From NCBI GenBank assembly GCA_025093985.1, contig JACAAK010000014.1, forward strand, positions 62,001 through 126,000: a DNA stretch of 64,000 nt, given 5' to 3'. The notes beneath the pieces were generated by a model. That model made no database searches. It was not told the origin of the DNA and saw nothing but the letters and a program-made list of their open reading frames with translations. A program made the translations under genes and the position numbers. Below, one piece after another: positions 45,012-55,824 of the stretch (position 1 is the stretch's first letter; every line of letters starts with the position of its first letter). This DNA comes from Calvatia gigantea (taxonomy: Eukaryota > Basidiomycota > Agaricomycetes > Agaricales > Lycoperdaceae).

Positions 45012-48000
45012 CTAACAATACAACAGCTTCTGTAAACCATCTGGAACCTGATGGCAAGATCAGTGAACGTCCTGATAGTTATCGTTGTACCTACCCTCCA
45101 ATGATGGGTATTTGCCTGCGCGGATATAACCTTCTAACGCCTCTCTCATTTGATATGGTCTGCGAGGCTGTCAGTACCCCTCTAGCGAATGAGATCGAGG
45201 TAATACTCACGTGTTCCAACGAGAAGAATCAAGGCGTGCCGGGCGGGGATCGGGGTTGGAGATTGCGAGTTTAATCTGCATCAAGATAGCTGGAATGCTA
45301 TAACTGGGCGACCACCCTTTTGAGGTCAAGTTATCAGGGCAATGATTCAAAAAGATACGTTGAGAGCCCTACCATCAGCGGTCAAGAGATCCATGCAAAT
45401 GGAGCCCCCTATCAACCACGATGAATTAGCCTGTTGAAGTGTGGGCCTGTAAAGTTCACTACTCACCTCCAGTTACGTGTCCGCCACCGCCTTGTATAAA
45501 TGGCAAAAATCTTGGCTTCAAAATTCTAAAGAATGGGGGGGAATGTGGGAATGTTGACGGAAATCTGATCTCGAAGATCACGGAGTTCAACTTTTTCGCT
45601 GCCAAATCTTTTGCGATTGGGATGTCCGGATCAAATGAGTGTATCTCTACAATCCACTGGAACAGATTGTCTTCATTGAAGTCGGGAGGCATATACCACC
45701 CCAACTCTTTAAAGCTGGGCGCCATCTCTTGTTCTTTGATCATCGAACGCAATTCCCGCTGCAACGCCATGGTCGCGGTAGTACTGGAATCTTGTGGGGG
45801 AGGTAACAAGTGCTCCACTGCCCCGCGAACATAGTCGGGGTCGTGTTTCCAATCGTTCTCGAGTGGGATTTTCCTCCTTGACACGGTGGTTGAAGAGTGG
45901 GCGGGATCCGTTTGACCTTGGATTCGATATTGGTGGTTCTGACTTTGCGCAGAAGATTCGGGAACATGGCTGAACACGAGCCGGTCATCCTCGTCGAAAT
46001 CTTCCTCTAGATACTCGGATCTGCGTGCATCAAGGAGCGTCTGGATTTTATATGATGGCTCGGGAATTTGGATAGGAGCGTTTCCCATTGTAGTTGGGTG
46101 TCGATTATCTAATTTGACAAATGGAACCTTTTTTTCCTTTGATCCTTGGTATTCGAGTTCTGTTCCTCTAACCAGAAGGTATCGGCTGAAACCGCGGTTA
46201 GGGTCGGACCTAGTGAAGGAGGAAGTCTTACCATAGAAGCCAATGGGTTTGGTTAACCACGAAGTATGGGTTTTGACTGACAAATTTATGTGGTAGGTTG
46301 ACAACCTCAACAAGAGCCACGCAGTTTTGTGCGGCTATCATACTCTTGGACCATGTCTGGCCGGCGGCAGCATAGCTGCTGGTAGAAATTCGTCCATCCT
46401 TGGCCAAATACACCCCTATATCACCATTGATCAGCCAAGAATGCTTCATATAGCGTCCGGCATGTAGCTCTCACCGTGACCAAAAGCACGTCCATTTGCA
46501 ATCGTCTTGAACCATAATCCATATCTAATGATCTTGGGGCACAGTGAGAATCGAACAACTGACCCAACCAATGTAATGAGATTGTACCGAATGCCAGTTC
46601 CTGAGAGGCGAGCCATGGAATGCCTATCAAACGTCAGTTACTGCCTATTCTTTCAAATTCCCAGATAGATCCGCTTACATAAAGAACAGGAAACTCCTGC
46701 GCCCTCTTGTCCTCCTGCTGAGCTTCTTCAACTGCGTGTTGGAACTTGGCCTCGGCATCAGGAGCGCCAACGTTGAACCTGAACTGACGCCACGATGTGT
46801 CTGAGGTCCGGCTGACGTCAGCTCCAAGACGTGACGATAGAGGCGGAAAACATACCAAGACCACGCACCAACTCGTTCTTGTTGGTGATCTCCTCAAGAT
46901 ATGCTGTACATGACGCTACACACCTATGTATACTTGGGTTAAGAACGCCCTTGAAGATTAATACCATGGGTGTACCATCGGAGAATCAACCATGCAGCGG
47001 GGAGAATGCTTGGGTTGATATTTTGAAGTTTGGGCTTTTGTTTCTCTTCTGACACTTTCTTCGTGAGATGTGCCCTCATTTCATATATCTACAAGCTCAT
47101 CATGTATTAGAACAAACAACGCCCGATGACCCAAAGTGAAAACATACTGTAGGTAGTGAGTCCAGCTGAGTAACAATTACAAAACGCATCTAACCGGGGA
47201 ACCATAAGCCAAACTATAACATAATGGGTTGGGGCCCACCTCAGGAACTGGTAACTCGTCAAAATCGCATAACCCATCCTCGCCCACAACAATATTCGTA
47301 GTTGTCCCGGTATCCGCGGATACAGCGTTCGACCCTTGGTGTTTCGCGACGATTCCAGAACGTGGTAGTGGCACACGGAGAGCAATGCCAACTGGTGGTT
47401 CTTCAAGCACGCCTTCAACTGCTGCCGTATATGCCAGAGACACGAGGAGGTCAACAGAGTACGGGTTGTGTATAATTTCATACTAATTATGACATGTCAG
47501 TGGAATGTAGTGAAAGTAGAGGGACGTGAGGCAAACCTCAAGAGGAGCACCACGATTGAGGGCGTAGTATTGGTAGGCACATAATTTGGAGTCGCAGACA
47601 TATGGTTTGAGTGCCTCATATTTCAGTTCAAGTTTGTGGTGACAGACAAGGCAGTACTGCGGACATATCTAGATCGGCGTGTGAAAAGCCAAACTATGAT
47701 AATAAGGGACCGTGGCTCACTGAGAGTCGTCGCACAAGGTAAGAGAACGCGGTCAAGGGAAGATTGATGGAAGATCCTCGCTCCAAACCTTGAAGCGGAT
47801 CGAGAAGGGCAGTCCCTTTCATAATCACACTCTCTTTACTCTCCACTTGCATGATATCCTATTAACCACGAAATTAGATCCCGAAGTACTAGCAAGTGAT
47901 AAGAAACCACTCACATCGTGAAACTTACGCAGGATCTCCTTAGGCGGACTCTGGCTCTTCTCAACCTCCTCTAACAACTTCTCCGCGCCGCCCCAACCCA

Positions 48001-49504
48001 ACCCAAACGCCAACCGAAACTGCAGCAGCTTCAAGAACGACTGGTTCATCAATGACTCCACCGAACCACTCAAACTGAAAGTATCAAAGCGATCCGGATC
48101 AAAGTTCTCTTCCTCCTCCAATACAATCGGTTGTTCCGAAAGCATCAACTGCTCCAAGGGGTCCAACTGCGGTGCCTGAATAACACCCCCATCCAAGATT
48201 AATCCATGCTTTCGTACAGTCGTCCTAGCCTCTTCTTTGCCAGGTTTATAACGTTGCGTAAGACCGACTTTGAATTGGAGGTTGGTGCCAGCTTTAATTG
48301 CAGTGGACATGCATGCACCATCGGCACCGAGGACCGGATACACGCCACTGAAGCCTGATATGAGGAGACATAGGTGTTGGGTTTTGGAAAGGAGGGCTCG
48401 GTCCCATGCCATCAGTGCGCGTGGGGGGATGACGTCTACCAATCGCAAAACGGGGATCGATACCGTGACAGAAAAGTTCTCAAAAGAGTGTTTGATGAAC
48501 CCTGGACGGTATTCTGCCGCAACAACCTCGATAAAGTCACTGATTATGTGAGATTATTATGGTGAAAGGTAGCAGTCAAAAGGTGGTGAACTTGCCGTTG
48601 CAAGGTGGTAATGTCACATTGATTGGTGGGAACAACAGTAAATGAGCCCACGTTATAAACCGCTTCATCATCACTGAACATAGCGTAGTCCTCTTCGTCG
48701 TCGTCATCTTGTGCTTCTTCCGTTTCTTCTCCGCTGTCATGGGTGACATAAATCGGTTGCGACGTGCGCAAACCGATCGCTCTCGAAACACGAGAAAGGA
48801 GTTGTAGAAGCGTGTCTCTGACAGTACGGGAGGGCTCCATTGCAAATTCCTCTATTACGGTCTGTAACCTAGGAGATACTTCACCCTCTGAGGCATAGCA
48901 AAAAAGGGAATGTGAATTAGGATATTCTGTGGTGTCTGAGAAAAGGTTGAGCAAAGCCGCAGCGTGGGTATTTGGATCTAGCGCACCAGAGATAAGAAGG
49001 TTCAATGCAACGACGAGTTCGCGCTGCTTCATTCTCAAGTATGACCTTCAAGGGAGCCCTCCTCATCCCCGGATCGTAATTCTGGAGCCACCATGTCAGC
49101 CTCGGATCTAAACGACGATGCACCTAGATCACCCACCTTTGACGCGAAGCCCGCGCGAAGCAAAACATTCCTTGCATTCCTCTTCAAGATCACGAAAGTC
49201 CGCCATAAATCTTCTCCGGCCCTTCAAATGTGCATTCTTGGTCGTATCAATGGTCTTTGTTGCGCTATCCATTACAGGCTCTGAGTTTGAATCTCGAAAC
49301 AAGGGTCAGCACGCGTTTGCAAATGGCGATGAGTGCAGTGAGACAATGAGGATGGTCGGTTATGATTTCGAACGCCCCCATAGCCACCTCATCTGACCCA
49401 AGATTCGAGAACATACCAGCAGCAATTTTTTGTCGCTTCGCACTACTGCCACCTGGTGTGGCACTGCTGCTTGCAAAGCTGGACCAGTGCTTAGCTGGAA
49501 CCAT
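45012..49504 (-). CDS. PARP catalytic domain fused to UBE2Q-type ubiquitin-conjugating domain
   Basis: Large multi-exon gene from ATG 49504 (MVPAKHWSSFASSSATP) to the TAG at 45012-45014. The N-terminal part contains RRRFMADFRDLEEECKECF and ELVVALNLLISGALDPNTH. Next is a middle region with a probable zinc site (YCLVCHHKL, KPYVCDSKLCAYQYYALNRG). The PARP-type ADP-ribosyltransferase core has FPVLYAFHGSPLRNWHS (His of the triad), GRAFGHGVYLAKDG (Tyr) and RYLLVRGTELEY. A linker of about 150 residues leads to the E2 fold: FQWIVEIHSFDPDIP, VIFEIRFPSTFPHSPPF, GGGHVTGGGSICMDLLTADGW (putative active Cys) and SYSIPAILMQIKLAIS. Lack of the classic H-Y-E glutamate suggests mono-ADP-ribosylation. PARP-UBC fusions are known in fungi. 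Two one-base insertions near 49030-49050 seem to break an early exon. Confidence 0.85.
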
Positions 49505-49977
49505 GCTAAGCTAAATAGAAAACACGAGCAAGATGGAAGGACCTAGATGGTGCTGTTGAGACGTGCTGGTATATTTATAGCTTAAAGTGACACAAACACA
49601 TTGATCTCCTTTCGCACGCATAGTGAATCACGCTAAGAAATCCGGTCATAAGTTAAGTGCGCTACTGACAACCCCGTATCTCAAAGTCCTAAGAAACCGC
49701 CCAACCCAGATATAAATATCGCATTTTCATAACCCTCAACGTCCTCATACCTCTATTACAATATCTTCATCAGGCGATCAAAAAGGTGATGCGGTATGCT
49801 CATAAACTCACTTGAGTTAATCAAGGCCCCGCTTGCCTGGAGCCATCCATCCTGGGATATTCTGATACTCAACTTCCATCATCGCCACCCCTCCTTCGAG
49901 AACTTTCAGGATCTCCCGAACATCCACTCAAAGAGAGCGCTCCGATGTGAATTCTCTAAGCGTTCATTTATAACTCT

Positions 49978-50262
49978 TCAGAGCGCCCGGGATATTTGCA
50001 AAGAACCTACCTGATTGGGACTCCTACCACCGACGTCACCTGTATTAGGTGGCTTCGAATTGCTTGCTTGCACTAGAGCAAGCATCCGCTTCACGGTTTC
50101 TGGGTCGATCGCCTCATCCAGGTCCAAAGGCTCCTGCCCGTTCGGTGGTCGTGAGATTGAGTGAGGGAGGAGGTCATATAACGATAGCAAGGTCATCAAG
50201 CGTAATCTTGAGGCTTTTGAGGACGAAACGTCGGTTTCAACGTGCGATATCTCAATAGCCAT
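49978..50262 (-). CDS. Hypothetical small protein
   Basis: From ATG 50262 the frame gives MAIEISHVETDVSSSKASRL, a leucine-rich helix (LMTLLSLYDLLPHSIS) and an acidic segment (LDLDEAIDPETVKRMLALVQA). Composition looks protein-like, and a donor-like gtgacg or gtaggt near the end could join it to a further exon that I could not identify. No family recognised. Confidence 0.3.
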   Translation of the reverse strand: MAIEISHVETDVSSSKASRLRLMTLLSLYDLLPHSISRPPNGQEPLDLDEAIDPETVKRMLALVQASNSKPPNTGDVGGRSPNQVGSLQISRAL

Positions 50263-50339
50263 GATTCGTCGAAGAACGTAGGTGAAAGGAAAATATCGCC
50301 AGAGCGAAAGAAGAATGGACAATAACTCTGGTACTTATA

Positions 50340-50810
50340 ATGAAACCACAACCCCGGAGAATCAATCATTATGACACGGGCGTTTTGCCGAAGGATGGAA
50401 GGGCGACCGGACTTCTTTCTGGGAACTCCCTGGAACGTTGCATGACGGATTTGCCTATTGATGATGTTGTTCGCGTCTGGAGCCAGGCTCCGGAAGGACA
50501 AATGGCGTATCGGAAAGTTTCTAATTATAAAACTTGTGCATGGACTGTCTTAACTTACGAACCTCGGAGGTCTGGAGACGCATCTTTTATGCACCCGGAG
50601 CTGGTTGACAATGCTATGCCTCTTGCAACGGCGGCCGTGATGCACCGGGACCCCTTCGCAATTGGCACATGCTGTTCAGGCGAGAGACATACGTGGGCCT
50701 TTCGAACTATTCGGAGAGGAGGATGTTGCGTCAGGGAGTGGCTTGGCATGCGTACTTACATAATACCAGATGATCATAGCCATACATATACCTCCGCCAC
50801 AAGGCCGTAG
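50340..50810 (+). CDS. Hypothetical ORF, 156 codons, doubtful
   Basis: ATG-started frame on the opposite strand to the previous item, partly overlapping its presumed upstream region. It is rich in Arg, Cys and Trp, has no recognisable domain, and its composition is not clearly protein-like. Listed only because it is uninterrupted. Confidence 0.2.
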   Translation: MKPQPRRINHYDTGVLPKDGRATGLLSGNSLERCMTDLPIDDVVRVWSQAPEGQMAYRKVSNYKTCAWTVLTYEPRRSGDASFMHPELVDNAMPLATAAVMHRDPFAIGTCCSGERHTWAFRTIRRGGCCVREWLGMRTYIIPDDHSHTYTSATRP

Positions 50811-53216
50811 GCGTGCTTTGGGATAGTTAATTGACAAGGTCTCTATAGATCTCACAAGATCTCTTTAAGGGGAAAACAAATCTGCGTGAGTACCGGAAAC
50901 AGGCGAACCTGACGACACATCATATAAATTCAAGATCTCGCAGAGACAACTTGCACAAAGCTTATCTCAGGCTACAGGGCCAATTTACTCCCACGCGTTC
51001 ACACACCTGCGCAATAGGTGCGGAATAAATATAGTTAATGGACTTCCGGTCCTTACGGAGGAGTCTAATCTGCGTCGGGGTGGCAAGTGCATCAAACTTC
51101 TAGTATCTGGCTTTGGAGCACAAGGCGGAATAATTTAGTGGAGCAGATAAGAAAGAGGCCAATATACGGATCTTAGGTCACTAGTGTGAGGGAATAGAGT
51201 GGTGACCAACGTACTTTTGTCTAAGTCGCAACAGCCTTCAGCAATGCATTTACGTTGGCTCAAGCCATGCATACATACTGCGGTTACAGAATATCGGAAA
51301 AAATGGGCGTCCTATATCACTTTCGTTATGGCGCTCACACGAGTCGGAGTCCGTGAAAGTCAAGAAGGCCAAGGTTTCGGCTACTTGCGCATCGATACTC
51401 TTTTAGAAGACCTCATGTGATTGCCAAATTTTAGCACAGCACAAAACTGGTGCACAAGAACACGAATAAACCACCAAAGATCGAAATAGCTGTCGAGAAG
51501 TATCATGTAAGCTGAAGCATTCCGCGCGAACACATGCTTCTTCGAGGGGACTGCTTTGCTCCCCCCGCCGAGATTGACCAGATGATGGTCTTCGAGGGAC
51601 CATGACCAAATGGCGTACTTACTTTTTGGGGTATAGGGTCCTTCTGAGCATCCTCATAAGTCGCCCTGGACCTTGGAAGCGTCTTTGCTGGTGCACAAGT
51701 TTACTTCCGCAGAAGTGCCGAATCAGCGGTTCGTGTGCAACTTAACTCCAAACGCAGTGTAGACCCGCAGTGGCGTCCCCTTCTAAGCTTGCAACCAGGG
51801 TTTTGGTGTCACGGCAGAGGTACTATTAGGAGATCAGTAGTGCAGTCACTAGGACGCCACTGGCTTGTTACTCGCACCGAAGCCTGGTATCGCGAAGGTT
51901 TGGGGCCGAAGGACGGGAAATTTTGTTATGGGCATTCTGCCAACAGATGAATACACACGTTTGCATGACCATTGGGATGCTGTTAACTTGATTCCAAATC
52001 GAGGCCTGAGTTCGAGCATAACGGACCGCCAATGTGCGCCCGCACTCAGGTTGATATGAAAATCTCCACCACCTCTTGATTTAGTCCCCTATTCAATTTT
52101 CTATTCTTTACCTATCATCGAGTTTAGTCAACAAAATTTCTGGAACGACTGGAGGGTTATCATCAGGTCACAGAATGTACTGGGTGATAGACAAAGGGGG
52201 CATACTCTGATAGCAGTCAGTTAACCCCTGGGGTGTACAGTTGGGCGGGATCTTCACAGTTGAAGATCAAAACCCAATGGATTAAATTTTCAATTCCGAA
52301 GAAATCGTACCTCGGAGGGATACAAAATTCAACACCAGAGACACCATGTGGTCAGGTCTGAAGGTCCGAAGATGCGAGAATGTGAAATAACACCGTAAAT
52401 TAGAAGATGAACGGTTGACTGTAGTAGACGCGTGCGTGTTACTACAGTCAATAACTATCACAGAATACAGAAGATATTGAGTAAACACTTACAACCTAGC
52501 GGACGGGAGACAATTAAGAAACGAATTAATCGTAGCAAGTATATCACGTCCAAGAAATTGATCGCGTGACAGTGTTAGTGGACACAGCCCAAAAAAAATT
52601 TCCAAAGTGACCAAAATATATCCCTCTCCTTCAAGCCAAAGCGTGACGTCCGCAGATGCAAGGTAACCGGAGAAAGTTTGTCCCTAAGTGGCGACCAATC
52701 TAGCATTTGCACAACCGGGTGGGGGTACGCCCCATAGCAGACCTGCGATTTCGTGTTTGGTACGGGTTTAAAACCTCGGGACCTTTCATATTGGGGCGAT
52801 TGAGACAACGGGCTCGTCTTCAGTACTTTGCTAGCTTCAAATAGCCGCTACCGCCACATTACCACGCTCAAGTTTGTCTGGATGCCTCAAGTCGGACACA
52901 TGGTTTTAGGCGTGTATTAATTTACATGAATTAGCGCAGGCATAATCTATAGCCAACATCAAAAATGTCATCGGAGGAGAATAAAGAGTAGTCCACAAAG
53001 CGGTACCGACTGACACCTCTTTTCCTTCCTTCTCACCGCTACTCGCTTACCTGTTGCTCATCTGTATACCAGTTCCAAAATCTGCAGTCAACACGCCCAC
53101 GCCCGCTTTACTCGTCAAGCCGTAAGTGATATCTGTGGGCAAAGATTTACGGTGAGCCAGATATTGAACGCCTACCCCTCCATCGATTGCCTCCCCGCGC
53201 CTTCTTCCCTCCAGCG
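50811..53216. other. Intergenic, no gene recognised
   Basis: About 2.4 kb without recognisable coding content on either strand. It ends at the start of the first TMEM184-like gene. Confidence 0.4.
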
Positions 53217-55353
53217 ATGTCCTGCCCTCCGAGTAACCAGGTCGCAATTGATCAGTCGAAGTTTTGGGACTCCGGTGGAGTGCATTGGTCGAGCCACAGA
53301 ATTGGCTGGGCCATAGCCGCTGGTAGCACAGTTCTGGTCCGTACAAACCTCACAAACATGAGCAAGCGCAGATCTAACACCGGTGTGAAGACGGTCCTGA
53401 TATCGACCTTTTCCGTCTGGTCGCACTACAGGCTCGTTTTGCTAAGCTTACATGACCAAGTGATTCGATGTTGGGCTGATGAGTCGATCAGGAACTATAC
53501 GAATCCCCCGCAACAACGTCAGATGTATGTATTGCCCCTGGCTCCTCCTAATTACAACCCTTAGTTCTAAATTCTCCGAATCGTGCAGATTGCGTATCCT
53601 CTACATGCCACCCGTCTACTCAATCATTTCCTTCCTTTCGTATCGTTTCTTTCGATACTATCCCTATTTTTCAGTTCATTCTCACGAGTATGGTTACTTC
53701 CATTCCGCATCGACCACCTCTAATCCTAAGTCTACTATTTTCTTAGCATACGAGGTGGGTTGTCGTTGACCTCTCCTCAAATACTGATTTGACTCACTGT
53801 GCGCACCTGCAGGCAATCTGCATCAGTGCTTTCCTGTGTGTAACACTCGTGTCTGCTCACTCAAGCTCTTGGTTCATGTCTCTGCACAGACTGCTCTTGG
53901 TCGAATACGTAGCTTCTACTGCCCATGGGAATGCAGCCCAAAGCGCGATGGAGAGAAAGGACAAAAGGCGTTTCCCGATCCCTGTAAATGGATCAGTTTT
54001 CCTTCGGGCTTTGAGTTGGCTTTGACTAATCATTAATCATGATTGATGTACTTAGTTTTGTTGTTGGAGATACCGCCCGACTAAGGTGTGTGCCGTCTAT
54101 TATTATCGAAAGCGATGGTGTATTAACACCGAGATTAGGCCTATTTCCTGCCCACCATCAAGGTGTGACCGCCGTCTCACATCGACAACGTAGTCAGACT
54201 AAAGCCGCGTCCACAGTGGGCCGTCCTGCAATATGTCATTGTTCAGCCAGGTACTTGTTATCTATCAAAAGCCTGTTATATAACGAGCTGAATGATACGA
54301 TTCATTCTCGAGTTGCGGCTGTGGTAGGCATTATCTGCCATGCGTTTGACGTGCTGTGTCCACAACGGAAGTTACTGCCCGAGTATGCGAGTATGTACCT
54401 CATGATCATCACTCTGATTAGCAACAAGTATGTCTTTGTTTCCTTTTGGTTAACGAGACTGCGCCCTTCGACGTGACATTTCACAGGGTTGCGGGCTACG
54501 GACTAAAGATATTCGAAAAGTTAACTGCTGAAGAACTCAAAGGGCGTCGACCGAAGGCAAAGTTCTTGGCGATTGAGCTTGTCCTCATGTTCACATTTTA
54601 TCAATCCTTCGTGGTAAGCGGTTGTTTCTCTCGGACCAATGATCTTGAACGCTCAGTGTTCGTTTAAATCCTACTTCGCAGTTGGGCATATTGGAGGGGA
54701 GGGTTATCAAAGGTGCTATTTTATGCTACATTGTAAACCCCATCTGGTATCTGACATTTTGTGTCAGGGACTCAGTATTGGTCGGCAACGAACATTGCGA
54801 ACGGCCTTGGTTCGTTAATGGTGTGCATTGAGGTGCGTTTTCTCGTCCTCTGTCTTGATTTTGATGGAGTTATGTTATTTCCTGCTTTTCTTCACCTTAG
54901 ACAGTGTTCTTTGCGTCATACATGATTTGGGCATATCCACCTCGCGAGTTTAGACGGCAGCCGGGAAGCCCGCCCACGAAAATTTGGAGGCCACTCTGGG
55001 ATTCGTAAGTCCTACCCCCGTCACATCGTTTCCTGGCTTCAACGCACTCACTGTGCAATAGAATCAACTACTGTAAGTTCAACGTCCACGTAACATCGAT
55101 TACCACTCAACAGGACGGTTTAAATCAGCCGATTTTGCTATTGAAGGTAGCCCAATCGTTAAAGTTTTACTGGAGTACAGCAAAACACGAGAAACCGAGG
55201 CGAAGGCCCAATTTTGCCGAGGCTTTCGGCATCGAAACTCGGCCACGATCAACTTACGATACAATGTTCTCAAATAGTCCTGTTGCCCAACAAATGAATG
55301 GGGAGCTGTCGAAGGAGGAAGGGAGATACTCCAAGGTTGGCTTTGCTGTTTGA
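53217..55353 (+). CDS. TMEM184 / organic solute transporter alpha family, tandem copy 1
   Basis: Starts at ATG 53217: MSCPPSNQVAIDQSKFWDSG, then HRIGWAIAAGSTVL (exon 1, 53217-53336). Later exons give NYTNPPQQRQ, RILYMPPVYSIISFLSYRFF, SAFLLLLVEYVASTAHGNAA, FCCWRYRPTK, AYFLPTIK, WAVLQYVIVQP, GIICHAFDVLCPQ, FLAIELVLMFTFYQSFV, YWSATNIANGLGSLMVCIE, FFASYMIWAYPPREF and LKFYWSTAKHEKPRRRPNFAEAFG. These are the conserved helices and loops of the Solute_trans_a family (PF03619), seven-helix proteins of endomembranes and vacuole. Micro-exons are seen at 53747-53754 (8 nt) and 55062-55072 (11 nt). One extra G near 55145 (GAAGGTAGCC) shifts the frame before the last conserved block, and the intron after 53433 has a GC donor. 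A direct paralogue follows at 55825. Confidence 0.82.
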
Positions 55354-55824
55354 AGATTCTAGCCCAGGAAGCGGTGGAGGTGCTGAGCGTTACCAAGCCC
55401 CTTTTTTCTCCTTTGCTTTTTGCCTGGCTTCCCCGATAGTCATTATTTATGTTGATGGGACATGTCATGAAAAGGTGTATGCCTTTTTGTTAAAACCTGT
55501 GTGACAACTAGAAGCTCTTATCTTCGTATGATATTGAGAGCCACACGGACTAAAGATACCGCTTGTGGAGAACGTAAACACCGCCTCATGTTGACGACGA
55601 AGTTCTGGGTGATGTCGATGAGGGGAGGCGGAGGTGATGATGATTCACGTGACTCAGGGTCGCACAGTGATTCTTTTCGGTTTGGGTGCTGCTTTGGCCT
55701 GGATTGTCGTCTACACTAGCGCTCATTGTCTTGTTCTTTCCACCTTTCCTTCACTGCGGACCCTTGGCCATCCCTCCCTGATAATATACGCTGAACGAGG
55801 TACCATACGAGGCCAACTAAACGG

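Noticed and set aside
46499..46556. tRNA-like T-arm (gttcgattctcactgtgcc) on the minus strand
   Set aside because: It lies inside an intron of the PARP-E2 gene. No anticodon arm or acceptor stem can be formed at the right distance, so it is a partial resemblance only.
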